Shown: one piece after another, positions 16,851 to 27,284 of the stretch
How positions within the stretch are numbered: position 1 is the stretch's first letter
How the letters are laid out: each line of letters opens with the position of its first letter
NCBI RefSeq assembly: GCF_030814015.1
Contig: NZ_JAUSUL010000001.1
Location: 462,001 to 526,000, forward strand
DNA from: Amorphus orientalis
Lineage (GTDB): Bacteria > Pseudomonadota > Alphaproteobacteria > Rhizobiales > Amorphaceae
Length of the DNA: 64,000 nucleotides
Direction: 5' to 3'
Translations under genes and position numbers: made by a program
The notes under the pieces: model-generated
Database searches by the model: none
Seen by the model: only the letters and a program-made list of their open reading frames with translations
What the model was told of the DNA's origin: nothing

Positions 16851-17555
16851 GTGGCCGAATCCGCGATCGCCCTCAAGGACGTGCATCTGAGTCTGGGGAG
16901 CGGAGCCGGCCGCGTCCATATCCTCAAGGGCGTTTCACTGGATATTGCGCACGGCGAATCGGTTGGCGTGGTCGGCCCGTCCGGGTCGGGCAAGTCGACG
17001 CTGCTGATGGTTCTGGGCGGACTGGAACGGGTCGCCGGCGGCAGCGTGCGCGTGGCCGGCAGCGAACTCACCGGGCTCGGCGAGGACGATCTCGCCCGCT
17101 TCCGCGGCCGCTCCGTCGGTATCGTGTTCCAGTCGTTCCACCTCATTCCGACCATGACGGCGCTGGAGAACGTCGCGGTTCCGCTGGAACTGGCCGGCGC
17201 GCGCGACGCGTTCGACCGGGCCCGGCACGAGCTTGAGCAGGTCGGGCTCGCCGATCGCATCAACCATTATCCCGGCACACTGTCGGGCGGCGAGCAGCAG
17301 CGCGTGGCGATCGCCCGGGCGCTGGCACCGGCCCCGGCGCTGCTTCTAGCCGACGAGCCCACCGGCAATCTCGACGAGGACACCGGCGCGCCGATCGTCG
17401 ACCTGATGTTCGAGGCGAGCCGCAGCCGCGGCATGACGCTGGTGATCGTGACCCACGATCCGGAGCTTGCCAGCCGCTGCGACCGGACCGTGCGCATGCG
17501 GGCCGGTGAGATCGAACCGGCGCGGCCGGCCGCCGCCCGCGTCGAGGCCCTTTGA
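16851..17555 (+). CDS. ABC transporter ATPase, YbbA/LolD-like
   Basis: A 234-residue ATP-binding subunit. Walker A GPSGSGKST is at 42-50, Q-loop FQSFHL at 93-98, signature LSGGEQQ at 144-150, and Walker B LLLADEP with the catalytic Glu at 169. It is of the MacB/LolD class that works with permeases having large periplasmic domains. The start is GTG at 16851 with GAAGGAG upstream. Its stop is 2 nt from the ATG of the permease gene, so the two form one unit divergent from tesA. Confidence 0.92.
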   Translation: MAESAIALKDVHLSLGSGAGRVHILKGVSLDIAHGESVGVVGPSGSGKSTLLMVLGGLERVAGGSVRVAGSELTGLGEDDLARFRGRSVGIVFQSFHLIPTMTALENVAVPLELAGARDAFDRARHELEQVGLADRINHYPGTLSGGEQQRVAIARALAPAPALLLADEPTGNLDEDTGAPIVDLMFEASRSRGMTLVIVTHDPELASRCDRTVRMRAGEIEPARPAAARVEAL

Positions 17556-17557
17556 GC

Positions 17558-20122
17558 ATGGCGGGCGGATCGCGGTCCGGCGGGCCGGGCTTCGGGACGG
17601 CGCTCCGCTTCGCGCTGCGGGAGATGCGCGGCGGGCTGAAGGGGTTCTATGTGTTCATCGCCTGCATCGCCATCGGTGTGGGCACGATCGCCGGCGTCGG
17701 CTCGCTGGCCAAGGCGCTCAGCGAAGGCATCGTCGCGGAAGGCCAGACCATTCTGGGCGGCGACCTCGACGTGTCGCTGATCCACCGGCAGGCGAGCGCG
17801 GTGGAACGGGCCTTTCTCGACGAGCAGGGGCGGCTGTCGGAAGTGGCGACACTTAGGGCCATGGTGCGCAAGCCCGACGCGTCCGACCAGGCGCTGGTCG
17901 AAATCAAGGCCGTGGACGACGCCTATCCGCTCTACGGCACCGTCGAGCTGTCCTCGGGCCGGAGCCTCGATGACGCGTTGGCGGGCGACGCGGAGCATCC
18001 GGCGCTCGCCGATCCGGCACTGCTGGCGCGGCTCGACGTGGAGCCGGGCGACACGCTGTCGCTCGGGCGCATCCGCATCACCCTGGTCGACACCATCGAG
18101 GCGGAGCCGGACAAGCTCTCCGGCGGGGTGGAGTTCGGCCCGCGCCTGATGGTCTCCGTCGACACGCTTGAGGAAAGCGGGCTGGTGCAGCCCGGCAGTC
18201 TCGTGCGCTGGCATTACCGGGTCGCGGGCGAGAGCGGATCGATGTCCGATGCGCGCCTGTCGGCCGTCGCCGAGGCGGCGACCGCCGACTTTCCCGACGC
18301 CGGCTGGCGCATCCGCGCGCGCACCGAGGCCGCGCCGGGCCTCAGGGATTCCATCGAACGCTTCGCCCAGTTCCTGACGCTTGTCGGGCTGACGGCGCTG
18401 GTCGTCGGCGGCGTGGGGGTGGCCAACGCGGTGCGGGCCTATCTCGACCGCAAGCGGGCGGTGATCGCGACGTTCCGCTGCCTGGGCGCCGACGGCACGT
18501 TCGTGTTCACCGTCTATCTGGCCCAGATCGTGATGCTGGCCGGGATCGGCATCGCCATCGGGCTCGCCTTCGGGGCGGTGATCCCGCCGCTCGCCGCGGT
18601 CCTTCTGGTGGGTATTCTGCCGGTCTCCACCCTCGGCGGCATCTATCCGGGCGAGCTGGTTCTCTCGATCCTGTACGGGCTCCTGACGGCGCTCGCCTTC
18701 GCGCTGTGGCCGCTGGGGCGGGCCCACGACGTTCCGCCGACGGCGCTGTTCCGGGGACGCGAGGCGAGTTCGGCCGGACTGCCGAAGCGGCGCTATCTGG
18801 CAGCGTCGGCGGCGGTCACCGGGCTGCTGGTCGTGGTGGCCGTCGCGCTCGCCCATGATCGGTTCCTGGCGTTCGTCTACGTGGTGGCGGTGGTCGCGGC
18901 GTTCCTGCTCCTGCGGGTCGTGGCGTGGGGGATCATGGCGCTCGCCCGGATCGCGCCACATCCGCGTGCAACAGGGGCGCGTCTGGCGCTCGGCAACATT
19001 CACCGCCGGGGCGCGCTGACACCGACGGTGGTCCTGTCCCTCGGCCTCGGGCTGGCGCTTCTGGTGACGCTGGCGCTGATCGACGGCAACCTGCGCAACA
19101 CGCTGACGGCGCAACTGCCGGAGCGGGCGCCGAGCTTCTTCTTCGTCGACATCCAGGACCGGGAACGGGACGGCTTCCTGGCGACGCTCGAGGAGGAGGC
19201 GCCGGACGCGGTGATCGAGATGCAGCCGATGCTGCGCGGCCGGATCGTCTCGCTGAAGGGGATCGCGGCGGCCGACTACGACGCGCCGGAAGCGGAATGG
19301 GTGCTGCGCGGCGACCGCGGCATCACCTATGCGGCGGACAAGCCGGAGAACTCCACGATCGTGGAGGGCGCCTGGTGGCCTGAGGACTATGACGGCACGC
19401 CGCAGGTCTCGTTTGCCGCCGAACTGGCGCAGGAGCTGGGGCTCTCCGTCGGCGATCCGGTGACGGTGAACGTGCTCGGCCGCACCATCGAGACCGAGGT
19501 CGCCAATCTGCGCACGGTCGCCTGGGAGAGCCTCTCGATCAATTTCGTGATGATCTTCTCGCCCAACACCTTCGCCGGCGCGCCCCACGCCCATCTGGCG
19601 ACGCTGACCTATCCGGACGGGGGGACGACGGAGCGCGAAGTGGCGCTGTTGAGGATGCTCGCCGATGCCTATCCGACGGTGACGGCGATCCGGGTGAAGG
19701 ACGCGCTCGATTCGGTGAATTCCGTGGTCGCCGACATCGCGCTGGCGATCCGGGCCGCTGCCAGCGTGACGCTGATCGCGTCGATGCTGGTGCTCGGTGG
19801 CGCGCTGGCGGCAAGCCACCGCTCGCGGATCTACGATGCCGTGGTGCTGAAGACGCTGGGCGCGACACGGGGCCGGCTGGTCGGCGCGTTCGCGCTGGAA
19901 TACGCGATCATCGGGGCGGCCACCGCGATCTTCGCCATCCTGGCAGGCTCCGTGGCGGCCTGGTACGTGCTGACGGAGATCATGGAGATCGAGTTCGCGC
20001 TGCTGCCGCTGACGGCGGCGGGCGCGGTGGTGATTGCGCTGGCGGTCACGGTGGGGCTCGGCCTGATCGGCACCTGGCGGGCGCTGGGCGAGAAGCCGAC
20101 GGGCGTGCTCAGGGATCAGTAG
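17558..20122 (+). CDS. ABC transporter permease, YbbP-like (FtsX/MacB fold)
   Basis: An 854-residue permease with two FtsX-type modules: helix 1 (FYVFIACIAIGVGTIAGVG), a large extracytoplasmic domain, three helices around 265-385, further helices, a second periplasmic domain (about 515-700) and three C-terminal helices. It partners the upstream ATPase. The E. coli counterpart is a predicted lipid- or lipoprotein-related transporter of unknown substrate, and its link with a secreted esterase is conserved. Start ATG at 17558; a TTG at 17552 overlapping the ATPase stop is an alternative. Confidence 0.88.
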   Translation: MAGGSRSGGPGFGTALRFALREMRGGLKGFYVFIACIAIGVGTIAGVGSLAKALSEGIVAEGQTILGGDLDVSLIHRQASAVERAFLDEQGRLSEVATLRAMVRKPDASDQALVEIKAVDDAYPLYGTVELSSGRSLDDALAGDAEHPALADPALLARLDVEPGDTLSLGRIRITLVDTIEAEPDKLSGGVEFGPRLMVSVDTLEESGLVQPGSLVRWHYRVAGESGSMSDARLSAVAEAATADFPDAGWRIRARTEAAPGLRDSIERFAQFLTLVGLTALVVGGVGVANAVRAYLDRKRAVIATFRCLGADGTFVFTVYLAQIVMLAGIGIAIGLAFGAVIPPLAAVLLVGILPVSTLGGIYPGELVLSILYGLLTALAFALWPLGRAHDVPPTALFRGREASSAGLPKRRYLAASAAVTGLLVVVAVALAHDRFLAFVYVVAVVAAFLLLRVVAWGIMALARIAPHPRATGARLALGNIHRRGALTPTVVLSLGLGLALLVTLALIDGNLRNTLTAQLPERAPSFFFVDIQDRERDGFLATLEEEAPDAVIEMQPMLRGRIVSLKGIAAADYDAPEAEWVLRGDRGITYAADKPENSTIVEGAWWPEDYDGTPQVSFAAELAQELGLSVGDPVTVNVLGRTIETEVANLRTVAWESLSINFVMIFSPNTFAGAPHAHLATLTYPDGGTTEREVALLRMLADAYPTVTAIRVKDALDSVNSVVADIALAIRAAASVTLIASMLVLGGALAASHRSRIYDAVVLKTLGATRGRLVGAFALEYAIIGAATAIFAILAGSVAAWYVLTEIMEIEFALLPLTAAGAVVIALAVTVGLGLIGTWRALGEKPTGVLRDQ

Positions 20123-20157
20123 CGCGGGGCGCACCGCCGAATTGCAGGCACGGCGAG

Positions 20158-20190
20158 GGCGCGTCAGGCTGTTCGAGGGCCTGACGCGCC
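20158..20190 (+). terminator. 12-bp stem hairpin after the ABC permease
   Basis: GGCGCGTCAGGC-TGTTCGAGG-GCCTGACGCGCC is a perfect 12-bp inverted repeat starting 36 bp after the permease stop. It has no T tract, so it may act as a Rho-dependent or mRNA-stabilising 3' structure rather than a classical intrinsic terminator. Confidence 0.55.
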
Positions 20191-20342
20191 ACCACCATCT
20201 GCATCCCGTGACACGATCCGGTCGTTGCCGGATCGACGCGTCGATACTCAGCTCGGGATAGGCTGACCATAAACCGGCGGTTCTTAACCGTTTCCGAACA
20301 ACGGGCGAAAAATGCCCGGGATTGTGACCTGGGCGGGTATTG

Positions 20343-20425
20343 CCCGGGTGGTCTGCCGCCGGCCGGTCAAGAGGCGCGGAGCGCAGCGACCGGGACAAAA
20401 AAAGAACCGGTCGCCCGGACCCGTC
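20343..20425. repeat. Family C GC-rich repeat (inverse orientation)
   Basis: Contains GGTCAAGAGGCGCGGAGCG and CGACCGGGACAAAAAAAGAACCGG, the reverse complement of blocks at 12110-12165 and 27085-27130. No gene is visible. It adjoins family B copy B3. Confidence 0.55.
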
Positions 20426-20430
20426 GTGCG

Positions 20431-20466
20431 GCCCTGGATTCCGGCTTTCGCCGGAATGAGCGGAGG
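20431..20466. repeat. Family B palindromic repeat, copy B3
   Basis: CCCTGGATTCCGGCTTTCGC continuing to GGAATGAGCGGAGGA: the hairpin ATTCCGGC-TTTC-GCCGGAAT is identical to the right half of B1 at 2.64 kb. A single copy within a 640-bp spacer built almost wholly of repeats. Confidence 0.8.
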
Positions 20467-20476
20467 AGGGCGGCGC

Positions 20477-20512
20477 TGATCCGGACGGAAAACCGGTTCC
20501 CGATTTTCCCGA
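20477..20512. repeat. Family A intergenic repeat, degenerate copy A3
   Basis: The core CCGGACGGAAAACCGGTTCC is conserved but the right part reads CGATTTTCCC, and the outer arms are no longer complementary. It follows B3 directly. Confidence 0.6.
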
Positions 20513-20529
20513 CGGTGGCTTTCTTCACC

Positions 20530-20570
20530 GCACTGCCAGGAAAAGTGGTGTCCACTTTTCCTGGCAGTGC
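20530..20570. repeat. Perfect 41-nt hairpin, family A half-element duplicated head to head (A4)
   Basis: Two perfect 19-bp arms, GCACTGCCAGGAAAAGTGG and its complement, are separated by TGT. The arm equals the AGGAAAAGTGG half of family A, present twice in inverse orientation, with the other half lost. The outer 8 bp are again self-complementary and unique to this copy. Confidence 0.85.
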
Positions 20571-20658
20571 TGGGCCAGCGCGCAACTGCACGCCGGCCGG
20601 TCAGGCCGCCCACGCGGAGCCGGTGAGCGACGCGAGCTCGGCGTGAGCGCTTGTTTTT
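20571..20658. repeat. Family C GC-rich repeat
   Basis: Runs from CCAGCGCGCAACTGCACGCC to GCTCGGCGTGAGCG. It matches 2727-2815 and 27660-27788. It is sandwiched between family A copies A4 and A5. Confidence 0.6.
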
Positions 20659-20664
20659 CTATCC

Positions 20665-20707
20665 CACCGCCGGACGGAAAACCGCAAGAGCACTTTTCCT
20701 GGCGGTG
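20665..20707. repeat. Family A intergenic repeat, copy A5
   Basis: 7-bp arms CACCGCC / GGCGGTG enclose the core GGACGGAAAACCGCAAGAGC and ACTTTTCCT. The core variant CGCAAGAGC is shared only with copy A7 at 27.8 kb. Confidence 0.75.
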
Positions 20708-20719
20708 ATTCTTCCCGTC

Positions 20720-20763
20720 GCAACGCCGGACGGAAAACCGGTTCCCACTTTTCCTGGCGTTGC
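20720..20763. repeat. Family A intergenic repeat, copy A6
   Basis: 8-bp arms GCAACGCC / GGCGTTGC enclose the core GGACGGAAAACCGGTTCCCA and CTTTTCCT. The element ends one base before the stop codon of the RND pump gene on the minus strand, so it is the first thing transcribed after that gene. Confidence 0.8.
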
Positions 20764-20764
20764 T

Positions 20765-23700
20765 TTAGCCGTGCGTGCCGGGCAGATGGCCGCCCTCGGG
20801 CTCCGGATGGTCCTTGCGCTTGCCGTCGAGCGTGTCGCCGATCCACTGGAACATCACGTAGAGGCCCGGGATCAGGATGATGCCGACGACGGTGGCCGCG
20901 AGCATGCCGCCGAGCACCGTGATGCCCAGCACGATGCGGCTGACGGCGCCGGCGCCAGTGGCGGTGACCAGCGGGATCAGGCCGAAGATGAAGGCGAACG
21001 CCGTCATCAACACGGCGCGGAACCGCATGTGGGCGCCCTGGAGCGCGGCGGCATAGCGGGTGTGGCCCGCCTCCCGCTGCTCCTTGGAGAACTCCACGAT
21101 CAGGATCGCGTTCTTCGCCGCCAGTCCTATGAGCAGGACGAGACCGATCTGAACATAGACGTTGAGGTCGATGCCGAAGATCGTCACCGCGGCCACAGCG
21201 CCCAGCGTCGCGACCGCCACGGAGGTCAGCACCGCGAACGGGATCGCCCAGCTTTCATACTGGGCCACCAGGAACAGATAGCCGAACAGGAGGGCGAGGC
21301 CGAACAGGGCTCCGATTGAGCCGGACTGGCTCGCCTCCTGATAGGACATGCTGGACCAGTCGAACGCGTAGCCTTCCGGCAGCGTCTTCTGGGAAATCTC
21401 CGCCATGGCCTGCATCGCCTCGCCCGACGAGTAGCCGGGTGCGGCCGAGCCGTTCACGTTGGCCGCCAGGAACTGGTTGTAGCGATAGGCGGTGCTCGGA
21501 CCGAAGTCGAAGCGTGTCGTGGTGAGGGTGGAGACCGGCACCATGTCGCCCGTGGTGGAGCGCACATAGAGCCGGTCGATGTCGTCGATCCTGTTGCGGA
21601 ACTGCTGGTCGGCCTGGATGTTCACCTGGAACACGCGTCCGAGATAGGTGAAGTTGTTCACGAAGGCCGAGCCGAGCTGGGCCTGGAGCGTGTTGTAGAG
21701 CGCCGACACCGGGACGTTGAGCGCCTCGGCCTTGGTGCGGTCGACATCCACGAAGACCCGGGGCACGTCGGCATTGTAGCTGGAATAGGCCGACGCGATC
21801 CGCGGATCGCCGTTGGCCGCCACCAGGAGCGCCCGTAGCGTCGACGAGAGGTCGTTCGCCGACTGCCCCCCAAGCGCCTCGAGCCGGTAGTCGAAGCCGG
21901 CCGCGGTGCCGAGGCCCGGGATCGGCGGCGGCGGGAACGCGAAGACGTTGGCCGCCGGAATGGCCGCATATTTCTGGGACAGCGATTCGTAGATGCCCTT
22001 GAGCGAGGTCTCGGGCGTGGTGCGCTCGTCCCAGGGGTTCATGACGACGATGGCGAGGCCCGAATTGGAGCCCGGCGCGCCGGACAGGAGGCTGTAGCCG
22101 GAGACGGTGATGACGTTGGCCACCCCGTCCTGGGCCTTCGCGATCCGCTCGACCTCGTCCATGATCTTCTGGGTCTGGGGCAGCGCCGCGCTGGATTCCA
22201 GCGACACGTCGACGAACAGCGCGCCCTGGTCCTCGTTCGGGATGAAGCCGCCGGGAAGCCGGCTCATCAGCCCGAACGCCACCCCGCCGATGATGACGAT
22301 CAGGATGCCGGCGAGCGCCGAACGCCGGGCGATCATGCCGACCGCGCTCACATAGCCGTTCCGCGAGCGGTCGAGCACGATGTTGAAGTACTTGAAGAAG
22401 CCGCGCTTCTTCGTCTTCGGCGGCGTCAGTACCAGCGAGCAGAGGGCCGGCGACAGTGTCAGGGCGTTCACCATGGAGATGAACACGGCCATGGAGATGG
22501 TGACGGAGAACTGGCGGAACAGCTCGCCGACGATGCCGGGGAAGAACGACACCGGGCCGAACACGGCGAACAGCACCATCGTCGTGGAGACGATCGGGCC
22601 GGTGACCTGGTTCATCGCCTTGATGGTGGCTTCGCGCCGGTCGAGGCCTTCCTCCTCCATCACGCGGGTGACGTTCTCCACGACGACGATGGCGTCGTCG
22701 ACCACGAGGCCGATCGCCAGCACGATCGCGAACATGGAGATGGTGTTCAGCGAAAAGCCGAACAGCAGCAGGAAGACGAACACGCCGACCAGCGAGACCG
22801 GGATGGTGACGGCCGGAATGATCGTCGCCCGGAGATTTTCCAGGAAGATGAACACGACGATCAGCACGATCACGCCGGTGATCGCGAGCGTGTAGGTGAT
22901 TTCCTCGATCGAGGCGGAGACGAACAGGGTGGAATCGTAGACGACCTGGGCATCGACGCCCTGGGGGAACCGGCCCTTCAGGCGCTCCAGCTCCGCCTTC
23001 ACCCCTTCGGCGACGGCGAGCGCGTTGGCGCCCGGAGCCTGATAGATGGCGATGGTTGCGGCGGGGCTGCCGTTCAGCTGGGAGACCGAGGAATAGGTCT
23101 GTGCGCCGAGTTCCACCCGGGCGATGTCGCCGATGCGGACGACGGCGCCGTCCTGACCGGTGCGCACGATGATCTGCTCGAAATCCGCCGGATTATCGAG
23201 CTGGCCGACGGCGGTGATCGTGTACTGGTTGACCTGATCGTCGCCGATGGGCGGGCCGCCGATCTGGCCGAGCGCGGCCTCGATGTTCTGGTCCTCGATC
23301 GCATTCATGACGTCGGACGGGGAGATCCCGATCGCCGACATCTTGTCCGGGTCGAGCCAGATCCGCATGGAGTAGTCGAGCTCGCCGAGCAGGTTGGCCG
23401 CGCCGACGCCCTCAACGCGGGCGAGCGGGTCGCGGATGTTGATCGAGGCGTAGTTCGACAGGAAGATCGGGTCGTAGGAGTTGTCCGGCGAGAAGACGTT
23501 GACGACCAGAAGCATGTTGGTCGACTGGGCCTGCACCACCACGCCCTGGCTGAGCACGGTGGAGGGCAGCTTCGACTGGGCCTGGGACACCCGGTTCTGG
23601 ACGTTCACCTGGGCGATGTCCGGATCGGTGCCGATCTCGAACGAGACGCTCAGGGTGTAGGTGCCGGCGGAGGAGGAGACGGAGGACATGTAGATCATGT

Positions 23701-23923
23701 CCTCGACGCCGTTGACCTGCTCCTCGATCGGGCCGCCCACGGTGTCGGCGATCGTCGAGGCGTCGGCGCCCGGATAGGTGGCGGTGACCTGCACCACCGG
23801 CGGGGTGATGTCGGGATACTGGGCGATCGGAATGGAGTAGATCGCCAGGATGCCGGCCACGGTCAGGACGATCGAGATGACCGCGGCGAGACGCGGCCTG
23901 CGGACGCAGATCTCGGAGATCAT
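20765..23923 (-). CDS. RND multidrug efflux pump, inner-membrane transporter (HAE1/AcrB type)
   Basis: A 1052-residue proton-driven exporter, the normal length for AcrB/MexB. It has twelve membrane helices, with two large periplasmic loops. Visible signatures include the N-terminal [34 protein letters not shown], the TM4 relay aspartates in [14 protein letters not shown], and [16 protein letters not shown]. It works with the adaptor encoded 3 nt upstream and an outer-membrane TolC-type channel not in the window. Substrates are likely hydrophobic drugs or metabolites. The 3' end abuts repeat A6. Confidence 0.95.
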   Translation of the reverse strand: MISEICVRRPRLAAVISIVLTVAGILAIYSIPIAQYPDITPPVVQVTATYPGADASTIADTVGGPIEEQVNGVEDMIYMSSVSSSAGTYTLSVSFEIGTDPDIAQVNVQNRVSQAQSKLPSTVLSQGVVVQAQSTNMLLVVNVFSPDNSYDPIFLSNYASINIRDPLARVEGVGAANLLGELDYSMRIWLDPDKMSAIGISPSDVMNAIEDQNIEAALGQIGGPPIGDDQVNQYTITAVGQLDNPADFEQIIVRTGQDGAVVRIGDIARVELGAQTYSSVSQLNGSPAATIAIYQAPGANALAVAEGVKAELERLKGRFPQGVDAQVVYDSTLFVSASIEEITYTLAITGVIVLIVVFIFLENLRATIIPAVTIPVSLVGVFVFLLLFGFSLNTISMFAIVLAIGLVVDDAIVVVENVTRVMEEEGLDRREATIKAMNQVTGPIVSTTMVLFAVFGPVSFFPGIVGELFRQFSVTISMAVFISMVNALTLSPALCSLVLTPPKTKKRGFFKYFNIVLDRSRNGYVSAVGMIARRSALAGILIVIIGGVAFGLMSRLPGGFIPNEDQGALFVDVSLESSAALPQTQKIMDEVERIAKAQDGVANVITVSGYSLLSGAPGSNSGLAIVVMNPWDERTTPETSLKGIYESLSQKYAAIPAANVFAFPPPPIPGLGTAAGFDYRLEALGGQSANDLSSTLRALLVAANGDPRIASAYSSYNADVPRVFVDVDRTKAEALNVPVSALYNTLQAQLGSAFVNNFTYLGRVFQVNIQADQQFRNRIDDIDRLYVRSTTGDMVPVSTLTTTRFDFGPSTAYRYNQFLAANVNGSAAPGYSSGEAMQAMAEISQKTLPEGYAFDWSSMSYQEASQSGSIGALFGLALLFGYLFLVAQYESWAIPFAVLTSVAVATLGAVAAVTIFGIDLNVYVQIGLVLLIGLAAKNAILIVEFSKEQREAGHTRYAAALQGAHMRFRAVLMTAFAFIFGLIPLVTATGAGAVSRIVLGITVLGGMLAATVVGIILIPGLYVMFQWIGDTLDGKRKDHPEPEGGHLPGTHG

Positions 23924-23926
23924 CGA

Positions 23927-25411
23927 TCAGTTCCCGGAGCCGGAGGAGGACGAGCCCGACGAGCCGCCGGTCGATGAGCCGGACGACGATGCGTCGGAGC
24001 CCGAGCCACCGGTCCCCGACGAGCTGCCGGACGCCGGAGCGCTGGACGACCCGCTTCCGCTCGAACCGCTGCTGCCAGATCCAGAAGAAGTGCTGTCCGA
24101 GCCGGAACCGCTGGTGCCTGAATTGTCGCTGCCCGACGTCTGGGAACCGGACGAGCCGCCGTTGCCAGACGACTGGCCCTGGCTCGGATCGGCCTGGCCC
24201 GCCTGGGAGGCGTTCTGGAACGACACGGAGGTGGGACTGACCGTCATGCCCGGCTGGATCTTCTGGACGCCCTGGACGACGACCGTCTCGCCGGACTGGA
24301 GTCCGGAGGTGACCGCCCAGCCGTCCTGGACCTGGACGGACGTTTCGATCCGCCGCTCGGAAACCTTGTTGTCGGTTCCCAGAACGAAGACGTAGCGGCC
24401 CTGGCGGTCCTGCTGGACGGCGGAGAGCGGCACGACCGGCAGGTTCTGCTGCTGGGCCTGGCGCACGATCGCCGTCACGAAGCCGCCGGGCAGCAGGGCG
24501 CCGTCGGGGTTCGGGAAGTCGGTGTAGATGGCGATCGTGCCGGTGGTCTGGTCGACCTCGTTGGACACGAACGCGATCTTGCCCTGGGGTTCGTAGGTCT
24601 TGCCGGTGGGCAGCTCGATGGTGGGAACGAACGACACGCCCTCGGCCGAGGCCGCGTTGATGCCCTTCTCCTGGGCGAACTGGATCCAGTAGGTCTCCGG
24701 GATGGAGAACACCATCCGGATCGGATCGAGCTGGACCACGGTCGCGAGCGTGCCGGACTGGGTATTGACCAGGTTGCCCTGGGTGACGTTGGTCGCGCCG
24801 ATGCGGCCCTTGATCGGCGAATTGATGGTCGTGTAGCCGAGATTGATCTTGGCGGTCTCGATCTGGGCGTTGGCCTGCTCGATCGCCGCCTGTCCGCTCT
24901 GCACGCTGGCGGCGGCCTCGTCGCGCTGGGCCTGGGCCTGGTCGACGACGGCCTGGGAGACCGTCTGCCGCTCGAGCAGGGTCTGCTGCCGGTTCAGATT
25001 GGCCTGGGCGTTCTTGAGCTGGGCTTCCGCGCCGGACTTCTGGGCCTTGGCGGTGGCGAGCTGGGCGTTCGCCGCATCGAGCTGCGCCTGATACTGGTCC
25101 TTCTCGATCTGGTAGAGCAGCTGGCCCTTGTCGACGAAGGCGCCCTCCTGGAAGGCCACCTGATCGAGGAAGCCTTCCACGCGGGCGACGATGTCCACCT
25201 GCTGGATCGCCTGGATGCGGCCGAGGAACTGTTGGGAGGCGGCGACGTTCTCGTTCTGGATCGCCGTCACGACGACCGCGGGAGGCGCGGAATTTCCGCC
25301 GCCGGGTGCCTGCGCCATCGCCGATGATGCCGCCAGGCCGAGAAAGCCGGCGCTCGCAACCAGTGACAAGATGCGCCGCGGCCCACCGCGCTCGACGCGG
25401 GAATGCACCAT
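23927..25411 (-). CDS. RND efflux adaptor (membrane fusion protein) with long Ser/Gly tail
   Basis: 494 residues. The N-terminal signal is at about 12-33 (LSLVASAGFLGLAASSAMA). A barrel-sandwich/lipoyl half (QQVDIVARVEGFLDQVAF), a coiled-coil hairpin (about 100-185, AQLDAANAQLATAKAQK) and beta-barrel domains end near residue 385. It bridges the RND pump to an outer-membrane channel. The last roughly 85 residues are almost pure Ser and Gly with Asp and Thr, ending SSSGSGN. Adaptors normally lack this and end near 380-400 residues. No lipobox cysteine is visible. No linked TetR-type repressor was found. Confidence 0.92.
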   Translation of the reverse strand: MVHSRVERGGPRRILSLVASAGFLGLAASSAMAQAPGGGNSAPPAVVVTAIQNENVAASQQFLGRIQAIQQVDIVARVEGFLDQVAFQEGAFVDKGQLLYQIEKDQYQAQLDAANAQLATAKAQKSGAEAQLKNAQANLNRQQTLLERQTVSQAVVDQAQAQRDEAAASVQSGQAAIEQANAQIETAKINLGYTTINSPIKGRIGATNVTQGNLVNTQSGTLATVVQLDPIRMVFSIPETYWIQFAQEKGINAASAEGVSFVPTIELPTGKTYEPQGKIAFVSNEVDQTTGTIAIYTDFPNPDGALLPGGFVTAIVRQAQQQNLPVVPLSAVQQDRQGRYVFVLGTDNKVSERRIETSVQVQDGWAVTSGLQSGETVVVQGVQKIQPGMTVSPTSVSFQNASQAGQADPSQGQSSGNGGSSGSQTSGSDNSGTSGSGSDSTSSGSGSSGSSGSGSSSAPASGSSSGTGGSGSDASSSGSSTGGSSGSSSSGSGN

Positions 25412-25753
25412 TCCAACCCCTCCAGAACTCCAGCCCGCGAAAATTGCGGAAGCCTAGCCTTTAGCATCCCCAGGGGACCCGACGGAAGCGCCTCTCGGTC
25501 CCATCACAGCGCAAATTCTTGATGACATCGGCCGGCCGGCCGCGCGGTTCGGGTCTTGACAGCCCGTGCCCAGAGGTCAAAACGGCGCGACCAGCGCGAC
25601 CGTGGCACGCCGGCCCTGTGGATCCGGAACGACCGGTCTTATCTCAGGCAAGAGGCGGATGCCGGTGGCGCGCGCTGCGTATCCAGCGGTGCCAAGATCC
25701 GGCGGCGCCCCGTGTTTCGGCCGATCGCGGCCCAGTGAAGGAAGGAACGCTCC
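25412..25753. other. Divergent spacer between the efflux operon and the thiolase
   Basis: A 342-bp gene-free stretch between divergent starts. It must hold promoters for both, but I see no strong palindrome or convincing -35/-10 pair. The only clear signal is AAGGAACG as the thiolase ribosome site. Confidence 0.5.
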
Positions 25754-26959
<1,206 letters not shown>

Positions 26960-27044
26960 CTCTGTCCGCTCCGCCCGCGAGCCGGATGTTTTTCTCACGC
27001 CGAGTGCGCTGACGCGCACCGGCTTTGGGTGGGCGTGGGCGATT

Positions 27045-27140
27045 TAAGTGCGCTCATGCGAACTCATTTCGGTCGTCGCTGCGCGGGCGGTTCTTTCGTC
27101 CCGGTCGCTTCGCTCCGCGCCTCTTGACCAGTAGGCGCGC
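27045..27140. repeat. Family C GC-rich repeat
   Basis: GCGAACTCATTTCGGTCGTC, TTCTTTCGTCCCGGTCGC and CGCTCCGCGCCTCTTGACC blocks match 12050-12165. It lies between the thiolase gene and the left arm of the GIY-YIG cassette. No gene present. Confidence 0.6.
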
Positions 27141-27168
27141 CGGCGGATGCAGTTCGGGGAGACAGGGA

Positions 27169-27230
27169 TGTCTGTCTCAAGCGCCAACCCCACACTCCGC
27201 TCATCCCCGCGAAAGCGGGGATCCATAGGG
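27169..27230. repeat. Family B repeat B4, left inverted arm of the GIY-YIG cassette
   Basis: A 62-bp sequence whose reverse complement recurs at 27581-27642 with about five mismatches. Its inner end is the palindrome ATCCCCGC-GAAA-GCGGGGAT followed by CCATAGGG. Compared with B1 and B3, the stem carries paired (compensatory) base changes, so the fold is conserved rather than the letters. Confidence 0.9.
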
Positions 27231-27284
27231 AGGCGGCGCCAGATTCAGGCAGGATGAGAGGGAAATTCGAACTATCCTCTCGCC

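Noticed and set aside
17267-20398. 1043-residue frame antisense to the ABC permease
   Set aside because: No recognisable domain; Arg/His/Gly-rich shadow. The sense gene is a complete permease coupled to its ATPase.
23935-24180. Repeated GGA/CGA/GCC units resembling a tandem-repeat or CRISPR-like array
   Set aside because: The periodicity is codon-level Ser/Gly low complexity inside an open adaptor gene. There are no constant-length repeats with unique spacers.
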